DNA of 13,783 nucleotides from Odoribacteraceae bacterium (GCA_031279175.1 JAITJA010000019.1:1-13783), one strand, 5' to 3'. Positions 6,620 through 13,783 are shown, counted from the first letter of the stretch. The notes: a model not told the origin generated them from the letters alone. A program made the numbers and translations.

Positions 6620-8731
6620 ATGTATAACACTTTATTAATACACGTCGCGCTGCCGCTGGAAAACCCGGTATTGATCTTCGCGGTATTATTATTCGTGATC
6701 CTGCTGGTGCCGATCATCCTGGAATCATTAAAGATCCCGGACGTGATTGGTTTGATCGCGGCGGGCGCGATACTTGGCCCGCACGGGCTGGGCGTGATGG
6801 AGCGGGATAGTAGCATCGTGTTATTCGGCACGGTGGGCTTGCTATACGTGATGTTCCTTGCCGGGTTAGAGACGAGCATGTCGGATTTCAAGAAAAATAG
6901 CGGTCGCGGCCTCGCGTTCGGGATGTACACGTTTTTCATCCCGATGGCATTGGGGATCGTGGCGAGCCGTTACGTGTTACATTTCCCGTGGGCGACGTCG
7001 GTTTTGCTGGCGAGCATGTTTGCCTCGAACACGTTACTGACCTACCCGGTGGCAAGCAAGTACGGGGTGACGAAAAACCGCGCAGTAACGATCGCGGTCG
7101 GGGGTACGGTAGTGACGTGCGTGCTGGCGTTGCTGGTGTTGGCGGTAGTGGTAGGGATGTCGACGGGCTCGCTGGATCGTTTTTTCTGGACGCGGCTGGG
7201 TGTTGGCGCCGTGCTGGCGTGTGGCGCGATCGTGTACTTGTTCCCGGTGCTGGCGCGTTGGTTTTTCAAGCGATATGACGATCGGGTATTACAATACGTT
7301 TTCGTGCTGGGGCTACTATTCCTGGCGTCGTTCCTGGCGGAGGTAGCGGGATTAGAAGCCGTGATCGGAGCTTTCCTGGCGGGGCTAGCGTTAAACCGGG
7401 TAATCCCGGGGACGTCGGCATTAATGAACCGGGTAGAATTCGTGGGGAACGCGTTATTTATCCCGTTATTCCTGGTGGGCGTCGGGATGCTGGTAGATTA
7501 CCGTGTATTCGCGGGCGGGGGCAAGACCTTGCAGGTAGCGATAGTCATGACGGTCATCGCGACGGTATCGAAATGGCTGGCGGCGTGGCTCGCGCGTCGG
7601 AGTTTCCGCTTAACCAGCCCCGAGATGTTACTGGTATTCGGGTTGAGCAACTCGCAGGCGGCGGCGACGCTGGCGGCGGTGATGGTAGGTTACGGCGTGG
7701 TGCTGGTGGACGGCAGCCGTTTGTTGGACGATAGCGTCTTGAACGGGACGATCGTGATGATCCTCGGGACATGCGTGGTGGCCTCCCTGGCGACCCGGCG
7801 CGGGGCGCGGGGCGTGGCGCACGCGGAGCTATCCGGTGAAAAAAAGAGGGGCGCGATAACATTAGAAGAGCGGGTACTGGTGCCGGTGAGCAACGCGGAG
7901 CGGGTAGAGGAATTAACGAGCCTGGCCGTGTCATTGCGATCGCGCGGCAGCAGGAGTAGCTTGATGGCGTTACACGTGATCCCGGCGGAGGGCGCTAGCG
8001 CGTTGGCGGAGCAAGACGCGAGGCGGTTACTGGAAAACGCGACAAAGGCAGCGGCAGCGATGGACGCGGTGCTGGTGCCGTTGACGAGATATGATCATAA
8101 CGTGGTGAACGGGATCAAGCACGCGGTGAAGGAGCGAAAAGTGACGGACCTGGTATTGGGCTGGGAGATCTCCAGCGCCGCGTTGGGTCGGTTGGTGGAC
8201 AAGGTACTGGCGAGGTGCGCGGCGACGACATTCGTCTACCGTTCCGTGCAACCGCTATCGACGGTAAAGCGCTACATCGTGGTAGTCCCGGCCGGGGCGG
8301 AGCGCGAGGTAGGATTTCTTTACTGGGTATCGCGCGTGTGGAACCTCGGGCATAACCTGGGGAACAAGCTGGTCTTTTTCGCGGCGCCGAAGACGATAGC
8401 GATATTGCGGGAGGTCGAGGCGTGGCGGCCGTTACACGCGAAGTTCCATGAATTATCGAACTGGGATGATTTCCTGATCGTGTCGCGAGAGATACAGGGA
8501 GATGACGGGCTGATCGTGGTGATGAGCCGGCGCAACTTCCCGTCGTACGCGCGAGGAATGGCGTTATTGCCGTCGCACGTGAACAAATATTTTGACCGGA
8601 ACAACTGCCTGCTGGTCTACCCCGTTCAGGCTGGTGTTGGAGATGACGGGGCGAGCACGTTTCACCGGCTGGAGGGGCTTGATAGCCTGGACGAGATAGG
8701 CAAAGTGATCCGGGGATTGTTTCATAAATAG
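6620..8731 (+). CDS. CPA2-family cation:proton antiporter with C-terminal USP-like domain
   Basis: This inner-membrane protein (703 residues) probably exchanges Na+ or K+ for protons. Residues about 15-395 form a hydrophobic Na+/H+-exchanger domain with about a dozen membrane segments. Visible CPA2 features include IPDVIGLIAAGAILGPHGLG (about 36-55), FLAGLETSMSDFKK (about 80-93), ASNTLLTYPVASKYG in the region of the unwound helix, and GLEAVIGAFLAGLALNRVIP. From about 412 the chain turns soluble with a universal-stress-protein-like start, LEERVLVPVSNAERVEELTSLA. A second such half follows from about 550 (KRYIVVVPAGAEREVGFLYW). This tail is probably a cytosolic regulatory module. The gene is preceded by a long gene-free stretch and followed after 6 bp by an envelope-protein gene. 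Leu is mostly TTA or CTG and Val GTG or GTA, unlike the CTC/GTC style of lepA. The ion cannot be told. Confidence 0.9.
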   Translation: MYNTLLIHVALPLENPVLIFAVLLFVILLVPIILESLKIPDVIGLIAAGAILGPHGLGVMERDSSIVLFGTVGLLYVMFLAGLETSMSDFKKNSGRGLAFGMYTFFIPMALGIVASRYVLHFPWATSVLLASMFASNTLLTYPVASKYGVTKNRAVTIAVGGTVVTCVLALLVLAVVVGMSTGSLDRFFWTRLGVGAVLACGAIVYLFPVLARWFFKRYDDRVLQYVFVLGLLFLASFLAEVAGLEAVIGAFLAGLALNRVIPGTSALMNRVEFVGNALFIPLFLVGVGMLVDYRVFAGGGKTLQVAIVMTVIATVSKWLAAWLARRSFRLTSPEMLLVFGLSNSQAAATLAAVMVGYGVVLVDGSRLLDDSVLNGTIVMILGTCVVASLATRRGARGVAHAELSGEKKRGAITLEERVLVPVSNAERVEELTSLAVSLRSRGSRSSLMALHVIPAEGASALAEQDARRLLENATKAAAAMDAVLVPLTRYDHNVVNGIKHAVKERKVTDLVLGWEISSAALGRLVDKVLARCAATTFVYRSVQPLSTVKRYIVVVPAGAEREVGFLYWVSRVWNLGHNLGNKLVFFAAPKTIAILREVEAWRPLHAKFHELSNWDDFLIVSREIQGDDGLIVVMSRRNFPSYARGMALLPSHVNKYFDRNNCLLVYPVQAGVGDDGASTFHRLEGLDSLDEIGKVIRGLFHK

Positions 8732-8737
8732 ACGAAT

Positions 8738-11365
8738 GTGATGAATCGATGGTTTTTAGTGTTATTGCCGGTGATCGTGGGCGCGGTATCATTCGAGGAT
8801 GACGCGTTAAAGCGATTCGCGGAGGGCGTGTACGGCGCGCCGAGAGAGAAAATATACGTGCACACGGACAAGAGCGTGTACGTGGTAGGAGAGCGGGTAT
8901 GGTGGCGCGCCTACCTGGTAGACCCGCGGGGCTATGACTGGCGGGTGTTGAGCCGTTTCGTGTACGTGGACCTGGTAGACCGGCGGGACTCGCTGGTGGC
9001 GCGCGTGAAAGTGGGCGAACGAGGGGACACGGCCTGCTTCCACGGCTACCTGCCGTTGCCCACCTCGCTGCCCGGGGGAGATTACTGCTTGCGGGGATAC
9101 AGCTATTACATGCAGAACGAGGGAGAGGAGGCCCTGTTCACGAAACGACTACGGGTGGTGAACCCGCGGGAAAGGCGAGTACAGGAAGAGGTCTCCGTGG
9201 AAAAAGCGGGCGGGGACAAGCGCCTCGTGTCGACGCGATTCACGGACGCCTCGGGCATACCTTATAATAAGGTGTTCTTGACGTACGAGACAACGCCGAA
9301 AGGCGGCGATTTCGCGCGGAGCACGGTACGCGCGAACGAGAACGGGGAGGCCTCCATCCGGGTAGACACGGCGGTAAAACGCGTGACCTTCAGCTTCCGG
9401 GACGGCGATCCGTTTTCTTTCTCTCGCGACGTCTTCCTTCCCCCGGTGACGCGAAAAGCGGACGTGCAATTTTTCCCGGAAGGAGGGACATTACTGGCGG
9501 GAAACTGGCAGCGCGTGGCGTTCAAGGCGATCGGGGAGGACGGGCTGCCGGTGGACGTGGAGGGAGAGGTATTCCAGGACACGACACTGGTCGCCACGTT
9601 CGCCTCCGGGCACGACGGGATGGGGACATTCCGCTTGCCGGTCTCCCCGGGGCGTCGTTACTCGATAGTATCGCGCTTGCCCTCGGGGGAAGTACTGCAC
9701 CAGGAGTTACCGGAATCGTCGCGAACGGGATTCGGGGTGACGGTAACGACAGTTGACGACTCGGTACTCTTCTACCGGGTGATGAAGGGGGACGCGGCCG
9801 TCTTCCCGGACGACTTGCACCTGTTTATCCACGCGTCCGGTCACGTGATGGGAATCGAGCGCGTGGATCGCCTCTTCAAGGGGAAAGTAGAACTGGCAGA
9901 TTTCCCGGAGGGCATCGCGCACGTGATGCTGGTCGACGGGAAGGGACAAGTATACAGCGAGCGCCTCGTGTTCGTGCGATTACCGGGAGGCCCGCGAGCG
10001 CGGATCACCCCGGACAAGGACGCGTACGCGCCGCGCGAGCTGGTGACGCTGGCGACGGGGCTTCTCGACGCCGGGGAAAAAGGCTCGTTCTCTATCGCGG
10101 TAACGGACGACAGCCAGGTTCCCGTGGACACCCTCGAGGACAACATCCTCTCGAGCCTGCTGTTGACCTCGGAACTAAAAGGACACGTCCACGCCCCGGC
10201 CTATTATTTCTCCGGGGCGCCGGGCGCGACGGAAGCCCTCGACCTGGTAATGATGACACACGGGTGGCGGCGTTTCGACTTCTCGACGCTCGTGCGGGAA
10301 GGGAAAGTGGAGCGTCCATACCCGATCGAGCGGGGACAGGTCGTCTCCGGTCGGGTAGAAAACCTCTGGGGGCGGCAATCGCGGGCGGCAAATCTCATCC
10401 TGTTCTCGACGTCCGGCATCGTGCAAGTCGGCGACGCGGATGACAACGGGAAATTCTCGATCGACATCTCCTACCCGGACAGCACGCGATTCGTCTTGCA
10501 GGCCCTGAGCGAGAAGGGCCGCCGGAACGTTGTCGCGACGATCGACAAGGACGTCTTCCTCCCGTCGCGTTACCTGCTCCCGCGCGTCCCGCGAACGACG
10601 CCGGAAGAAAACGAGATACTCTCCCGCGAACGCGCCCTGAACTATTACTACGAGAACGGCGAGCGCGTCTATTACTTGAACGAGGTCGTCGTCACGGAAC
10701 GAAAGCGGCGAAAATATCACTCCTTCTACGACCAGCAAGCCCGGCACTACGCGGATTCTGCCACCGTCGCCAGGGACTGGAGCTTCGACCTCGTGCAGAC
10801 GATCCTGCACATGTTCCCCGGCGTGCTCGTGGAGACAAACGACGAGGGTGAAGAATATTTCTCCTACTTCGGCAAGCGGATGTACCTCCTGGCAAACGAC
10901 TTCGAGGAAGAGATAAATTTCCTGCGCATGTTAAGCCAGGGAGCGGTATTAAGCATCGCGATGCTCGACAGGCACCAGGCAACGATCTACTTCGGGGAGC
11001 GCGCGGAGGGCGGCGCGATCAACGTCTCCTACAAATTCGGCTTCGTCCCCGCCTCGCCCGGTCGCCCGAACATCATCCCCTTCACCTTGCTGGGCTACCA
11101 GAAACCGGCGGAATTTTACGTCCCGAAATACGAGGTAGACTCCATTCGCCTGTCGCGCGAGCCCGACGCCCGCCGGACAATCTACTGGAATCCTACCGTG
11201 AAACTCGAGAACGGAGAGAAAAACGAACTCTCCTTCTACACCGCCGACACGCCGGGAAGCTACTCGGTCATTCTCGAGGGAATCACTTCCAGTGGAAAAA
11301 TTTGCAGGGAGCGACACAAGCTGATAATACGGAGACGAGGCGCGCCCGAACGCGAAACAAGATAG
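8738..11365 (+). CDS. Exported MG2-like / TonB-plug-like surface protein
   Basis: An 875-residue protein with a signal peptide (MMNRWFLVLLPVIVGAVS, residues 1-18) and no lipobox cysteine. After it comes EKIYVHTDKSVYVVGERVWWRAYL (about 38-61), typical of the macroglobulin MG2-like domain that opens many large Bacteroidota surface proteins. Further beta-rich segments follow, then LDLVMMTHGWRRFDF at about 500, a hallmark of this family. A carboxypeptidase-regulatory-like stretch (VVSGRVENLWG, DDNGKFSIDI) comes next. Last is a TonB-plug-like region from YYLNEVVVTERK (about 645) to GERAEGGAINVSYK (about 755). No outer-membrane barrel follows, so it is not a transport receptor itself. No thioester motif is seen. 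It starts 6 bp after the antiporter gene and is probably co-transcribed. Codon style changes along the gene (see findings). Molecular role unknown. Confidence 0.82.
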   Translation: MMNRWFLVLLPVIVGAVSFEDDALKRFAEGVYGAPREKIYVHTDKSVYVVGERVWWRAYLVDPRGYDWRVLSRFVYVDLVDRRDSLVARVKVGERGDTACFHGYLPLPTSLPGGDYCLRGYSYYMQNEGEEALFTKRLRVVNPRERRVQEEVSVEKAGGDKRLVSTRFTDASGIPYNKVFLTYETTPKGGDFARSTVRANENGEASIRVDTAVKRVTFSFRDGDPFSFSRDVFLPPVTRKADVQFFPEGGTLLAGNWQRVAFKAIGEDGLPVDVEGEVFQDTTLVATFASGHDGMGTFRLPVSPGRRYSIVSRLPSGEVLHQELPESSRTGFGVTVTTVDDSVLFYRVMKGDAAVFPDDLHLFIHASGHVMGIERVDRLFKGKVELADFPEGIAHVMLVDGKGQVYSERLVFVRLPGGPRARITPDKDAYAPRELVTLATGLLDAGEKGSFSIAVTDDSQVPVDTLEDNILSSLLLTSELKGHVHAPAYYFSGAPGATEALDLVMMTHGWRRFDFSTLVREGKVERPYPIERGQVVSGRVENLWGRQSRAANLILFSTSGIVQVGDADDNGKFSIDISYPDSTRFVLQALSEKGRRNVVATIDKDVFLPSRYLLPRVPRTTPEENEILSRERALNYYYENGERVYYLNEVVVTERKRRKYHSFYDQQARHYADSATVARDWSFDLVQTILHMFPGVLVETNDEGEEYFSYFGKRMYLLANDFEEEINFLRMLSQGAVLSIAMLDRHQATIYFGERAEGGAINVSYKFGFVPASPGRPNIIPFTLLGYQKPAEFYVPKYEVDSIRLSREPDARRTIYWNPTVKLENGEKNELSFYTADTPGSYSVILEGITSSGKICRERHKLIIRRRGAPERETR

Positions 11366-11385
11366 CCCGTTCACGACAAGGGATC

Positions 11386-11400
11386 TTATTTTTAAAATAA
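11386..11400. repeat. A+T-only perfect inverted repeat after the envelope-protein gene
   Basis: TTATTTT (11386-11392) and AAAATAA (11394-11400) are perfect reverse complements around one base. The element lies 20 bp after the stop at 11365 and 14 bp before the -33 box of the next promoter. Without G-C pairs it is a poor terminator; it could be an operator or promoter-upstream element. Confidence 0.45.
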
Positions 11401-11414
11401 CAAGAGACATTTAT

Positions 11415-11444
11415 TTTGCCTTTATCGAAAAAGAACTACCTTTG
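11415..11444 (+). promoter_or_regulatory. Bacteroidota-type promoter of the regulator pair
   Basis: TTTG at 11415-11418, 18 bp, then TACCTTTG at 11437-11444. The second box is a perfect TAnnTTTG and the first a perfect TTTG; usual spacing is about 19-21 bp, so this is one short. Transcription would start near 11451, giving a leader of about 30 nt before the ATG at 11482. It is the clearest promoter of the window and a main support for the Bacteroidota assignment. Confidence 0.72.
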
Positions 11445-11481
11445 TCCGGCTCAAGAGTGTGTTTTTTTGCTAAATTGAAAT

Positions 11482-12441
11482 ATGAAAGAAGGATTAAATG
11501 AAGAATTGATCGCCGCGATAGCGAGATGTCGCCCCAAGGGAGGACGAATGGTGAACCTCATCGCCGACGTGCTCTCCATAGGGAAAGAATCCGTGTATCG
11601 CAGACTAAGAGGTGAAGTAATGTTCACCTTTGACGAGGTGGCAAAACTCTCCAGGAGTTTAAATATCTCGCTGGACAACATGATCGGCTTGAAGAATATC
11701 AGGCGAGCCGTCTTTGATTTAAGCTTGATACAAATGGAAAACCTCTTCGAAAAGTATTTCGAGGTGCTGGATGGGTACATTGAGGTGTTCAAGGTCTTGA
11801 AAAACGACCCCGCGTCGAAGATCAAACTCGCGTTTAACACGTTCCCCTACGTGTTCGTCGCCCCCTACCCGACCATCGCGAAATTTCAACTGTTCAGGTG
11901 GATAAATCAAATCCGGGTGAACCAAAACCTCATGCCGTTCTCCTCGCTGGAGATCCCCGACAAGGTGCTGGACACCCAACGCGCGTTCGTCAAGGAAATG
12001 AATCATGCCGGCAGCACCTGCTATCTCGTGGACGAGGGAATGTTCGCGTCGTTCGCGAGACAAATCCAGTATTTTAAAAAACTCAAGCTGGTGAGCGAGG
12101 AAGAGATCGGGCAGTTACAAGAGGAATTGCTCGCCTTGCTGGACGACCTGGAGACCACCGCGATCCGGGGGTCTTTCGAGAACGGGAACGAGGCGCAAAT
12201 CTACCTCTCCGATCTCGGGTTCAAGCTCTCCTCGGCCTACTTCGAGTGCAAGGACTTCCTGATGTGCGACCTGCGGCTATATTCCATGAACAGGGTGCGG
12301 TCGTACAACGTGAAGTTTTGCCAGACGCAAGAAAAATGGATCGAATCGTTGAAGCGATACGCCACCCTGATCTCGCAGAGCGGGGAAATTCAACGAGCAG
12401 ATTACATGGAGAAACAACGGGAATGTATCAAGTCTATTTAA
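11482..12441 (+). CDS. Helix-turn-helix protein, putative regulator, paralogue 1
   Basis: A 319-residue protein that I do not recognise beyond its N-terminal helix-turn-helix. Residues about 23-68 read as a DNA-binding domain of the XRE-like kind: MVNLIADVLSIGKESVYRRL, then RGEVMFTFDEVAKLSRSLNISLDNMIG. The IGKESVYRRLRG part looks like the recognition helix. The remaining 250 residues are mostly helical with a conserved end, KWIESLKRYATLISQSGEIQ, and could be a sensor or oligomerisation domain. No membrane segment or catalytic motif is visible. It is followed after 5 bp by a paralogue that aligns over the whole length. It has its own promoter, so it is separate from the antiporter pair upstream. 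Regulation is an inference; targets and signal are unknown. Confidence 0.78.
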   Translation: MKEGLNEELIAAIARCRPKGGRMVNLIADVLSIGKESVYRRLRGEVMFTFDEVAKLSRSLNISLDNMIGLKNIRRAVFDLSLIQMENLFEKYFEVLDGYIEVFKVLKNDPASKIKLAFNTFPYVFVAPYPTIAKFQLFRWINQIRVNQNLMPFSSLEIPDKVLDTQRAFVKEMNHAGSTCYLVDEGMFASFARQIQYFKKLKLVSEEEIGQLQEELLALLDDLETTAIRGSFENGNEAQIYLSDLGFKLSSAYFECKDFLMCDLRLYSMNRVRSYNVKFCQTQEKWIESLKRYATLISQSGEIQRADYMEKQRECIKSI

Positions 12442-12446
12442 ACCCC

Positions 12447-13412
12447 ATGAACGACGCGAAACAATTAAATCAAGAATTATTAACGGCCATAAAACAAGCC
12501 ATCCCGGCCGACACGAACCTGGTCAAGGTGATCGAGGCGGCCCTCGGGATCGGGAAAGAAGCCGTGTATCGCCGGATTCGCGGCGACGTCCCCTTCACCT
12601 TCGACGAGGTCGTGGCGCTCACGCTCAAGTTCGGCATGTCGCTTGACCGCTTCCTGAAGATACAGTACCAGGAAACCGTGGTCTATGACTTGAACCAGAT
12701 CTCGACCACCCAGCCAATGGAGGATTATTACAACATGCTCTCGACGGAGGTAGAGATGTTCAAGGAGTTCAACAGGAAGGCGGATTCAAAAATCTACATG
12801 GCCTACAATATCCTCCCGTTCATCTTCTTCTACTCGCTGGAAAACCTGTGGAAATTCGATATCTACCAGCTGTTGCACCAGGTAGAGCAGGAAAAGAAAA
12901 TAGAGGACTTCGCGCGCGTGAAGCTCCCAGGCCAACTGGTAGAGAAACGCGACGAGCTGTTCGAGGCATACCGGAATGTCCCCTGGAGCTGCTACATCCT
13001 GGACCGGAAAATAGTCACTGCCTTGATCATGGAGATCGGGTACATCAACCGGCTGGGGCTGATCTCGACCAGGGACATCGCCAACTTCAAGAAAGAGCTA
13101 CACCAGCTGCTCGACACGATCGAGGTGACCGCCACGTCAGGGAAATTTCACGGGCGCACCCCGATGACGCTTTATCTCTCCAACCTCGACCTGGAGGGAT
13201 CGTACTGTTGCTACGAGTGCCCGGAGATGAATTTCACGCACCTGCGGGTCTACCGGCTGGGGATGCTCAATTCATCCACGCCGGAGATCTTCGCGGCGCA
13301 ACGGGGCTATATCGAGTCGCTAAAACGATTCTCGACGCTGATCACGAAGAGCGGCGAGCTGGAGCGCAGCGTGTTCTTGCTCGAGCAACGGGAGCTGGTC
13401 GACGCGTTGTAG
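12447..13412 (+). CDS. Helix-turn-helix protein, putative regulator, paralogue 2
   Basis: A 321-residue paralogue of the preceding gene, unrecognised beyond that. I chose the ATG at 12447 (MNDAKQLNQELLTAIKQAI) because it lines up with the start of paralogue 1. The frame stays open back to 12246, but that part overlaps paralogue 1 in another frame and is a shadow. The DNA-binding block is nearly the same: IGKEAVYRRIRGDVPFTFDEV at about 33-53 against IGKESVYRRLRGEVMFTFDEV. The C-terminal ends also match (YIESLKRFSTLITKSGELER). The middle has diverged more, so the two may recognise similar DNA but differ in signal or partner, perhaps as a heterodimer. The 5-bp gap implies co-transcription from the promoter at 11415-11444. 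A hairpin follows 22 bp after the stop. Confidence 0.78.
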   Translation: MNDAKQLNQELLTAIKQAIPADTNLVKVIEAALGIGKEAVYRRIRGDVPFTFDEVVALTLKFGMSLDRFLKIQYQETVVYDLNQISTTQPMEDYYNMLSTEVEMFKEFNRKADSKIYMAYNILPFIFFYSLENLWKFDIYQLLHQVEQEKKIEDFARVKLPGQLVEKRDELFEAYRNVPWSCYILDRKIVTALIMEIGYINRLGLISTRDIANFKKELHQLLDTIEVTATSGKFHGRTPMTLYLSNLDLEGSYCCYECPEMNFTHLRVYRLGMLNSSTPEIFAAQRGYIESLKRFSTLITKSGELERSVFLLEQRELVDAL

Positions 13413-13433
13413 CGCCTGCCGCGCCTGTAAACA

Positions 13434-13476
13434 AGACCGCGTTAGCCGGGTGACATGCACCTTGCTAACGCGGTTT
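13434..13476. terminator. Hairpin terminator between convergent genes
   Basis: ACCGCGTTAGC (13436-13446) pairs perfectly with GCTAACGCGGT (13464-13474). The loop holds a second small stem, GGTG with CACC. A weakly T-rich stretch (TTCATTTAT) follows on the plus strand. It lies 22 bp after the regulator gene. The symmetric stem could also stop transcripts from the convergent gene at the right edge. Confidence 0.7.
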
Positions 13477-13487
13477 CATTTATCCCC

Positions 13488-13529
13488 CCGGGGCCCGGTT
13501 TGCACGGGATAATCACGCCCGGGGCCCGG
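13488..13529. repeat. Direct repeat of CCGGGGCCCGG, two copies
   Basis: CCGGGGCCCGG occurs at 13488-13498 and again at 13519-13529, 31 bp apart, each nearly palindromic (GGGCCC core). They lie between the convergent gene ends; the second overlaps the base of the hairpin at 13528-13568. Confidence 0.5.
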
Positions 13530-13568
13530 GAAAAGGGGGACGCGACGCCTCGAATCCCCCGTTTTCCC
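13528..13568 (-). terminator. Strong hairpin after the right-edge minus-strand gene
   Basis: GGGAAAAGGGGGA (13528-13540) pairs with TCCCCC (13555-13560), TTTT (13562-13565) and CCC (13566-13568): 13 pairs with one bulged base at 13561 and a 14-base loop. Read on the minus strand it begins 7 bp after the TGA at 13576-13578. It lacks a clear T-run behind it, so it may act as a 3'-end stabilising stem rather than a full terminator. Confidence 0.5.
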
Positions 13569-13575
13569 CCGGAAA

Positions 13576-13783
13576 TCACGCTTCCGCGAGCGCCGCGGGG
13601 CCGTCCGCGAGCGCCGCGGTGCCCTCCGCGAGCTTCGCGGTGCCCTCCGCGAGCGCCGCGGTGCCGTCCGCGAGCTTCGCGGTGCCCTCCGCGAGCTTCG
13701 CGGAGCCCTCCGCGAGCTGCGCGATGACCTCCGCGAGCGCCGCGGGGCCCTCCGCGAGCGTCGCGGAGCCCGCCGCGAGCGCC
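13576..13783 (-). CDS. 3' end of a gene coding for LAEGTAK-type heptad repeats (partial)
   Basis: Reading the minus strand from the window edge gives 68 residues and then TGA (13576-13578). The start lies outside the window. The residues form seven-residue units such as TLAEGPA, KLAEGTA, KLADGTA and ALADGPA, ending ALAEA. Leucine is kept in every unit, with Ala on both sides, Glu/Asp next and Gly in all but one. This fits the known X-X-X-Leu-X-X-Gly heptad pattern found in YhgE/Pip-like and other surface or membrane-linked proteins, where it is thought to form long helices. No stop interrupts this frame, it ends exactly at the array edge, and a hairpin follows. It may instead be a non-coding 21-bp repeat, as other frames are also partly open. 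Full function cannot be told from this fragment. Confidence 0.62.
   Translation of the reverse strand, partial: ALAAGSATLAEGPAALAEVIAQLAEGSAKLAEGTAKLADGTAALAEGTAKLAEGTAALADGPAALAEA
13583..13783. repeat. 21-bp tandem repeat, nine full units and part of a tenth
   Basis: Units start at 13583 and every 21 bp up to 13772, where the window ends. Each carries CCGCGAGC followed by two variable bases and CGCGG. In units with CCGCGAGCTTCGCGG or CCGCGAGCGTCGCGG the arms CCGCGA and TCGCGG pair perfectly over three bases; others keep a 5-bp stem. The array is thus a string of small hairpins as well as a likely coding repeat on the minus strand. Confidence 0.92.

Noticed and set aside
8115..8792. Minus-strand open frame of 225 codons
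   Set aside because: Antisense shadow of the antiporter gene; rich in Pro, Ser and Arg as expected from reverse reading of G+C-rich DNA.
12246..12446. Upstream extension of the second HTH gene
   Set aside because: It overlaps the end of the first HTH gene in another frame, and the paralogue alignment starts at 12447.
13455..13727. Plus-strand open frame over the 21-bp array (PPRASRC-type repeats)
   Set aside because: It starts inside the terminator hairpin and hits a stop within the array, whereas the minus-strand frame stays open through all visible units.
13583..13783. CRISPR array
   Set aside because: The units are contiguous 21-bp repeats without unique spacers; the same holds for the 42-bp array at 1-133.
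1..13783. Mobile element or phage genes
   Set aside because: No transposase, integrase or phage-type protein is seen in any frame of the window.

Overview
The window is a G+C-rich stretch of bacterial chromosome, most likely from a member of the Bacteroidota (probably Bacteroidales). Three things support this. The gene set is typical: a yicC-gmk-nadD cluster, lepA, agmatinase next to a deoxyhypusine-synthase-like gene, and an MG2/TonB-plug surface protein. Starts lack strong Shine-Dalgarno sequences. One clear promoter has the Bacteroidota pattern TTTG-N18-TAccTTTG. The G+C richness is higher than in most Bacteroides. The species cannot be told from the sequence.

Layout, left to right. Positions 1-133 hold a 42-bp tandem repeat cut by the window edge. 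A minus-strand operon follows, read yicC (RNase YicC), gmk (guanylate kinase), nadD (nicotinate-nucleotide adenylyltransferase). Divergent to it from a shared 118-bp intergenic region run lepA (EF4), an agmatinase and a deoxyhypusine-synthase-family protein, with gaps of 1 and 10 bp, closed by a strong intrinsic terminator near 6021-6061. Next comes a gene-free stretch of about 560 bp (6062-6619). It holds a pair of similar palindromic elements, a junction-like cluster of inverted repeats, and a terminator-like hairpin about 30 bp before the next start codon.

The right half carries a CPA2-type cation:proton antiporter with a cytosolic USP-like tail. Six bp later comes a large exported protein with an MG2-like N-terminus and a TonB-plug-like C-terminus. 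Beyond a well-formed promoter lie two tandem paralogous genes for helix-turn-helix proteins, ended by a hairpin. A convergent minus-strand gene enters from the right edge. Only its 3' end is visible: nine to ten 7-residue repeats of the form LAEGTAK, encoded by a 21-bp tandem repeat.

How the genes fit together: the left part is housekeeping (RNA turnover, GMP phosphorylation, NAD synthesis, translation) plus a polyamine step, agmatine to putrescine, followed by a putative polyamine aminobutyl transfer. The right part is an ion-transport and envelope pair followed by two putative regulators of unknown targets. I see no complete new defence or mobile system. The most unusual items are the heptad-repeat gene end, the structured gap before the antiporter, the codon-style change inside the envelope-protein gene, and the duplicated regulator pair.
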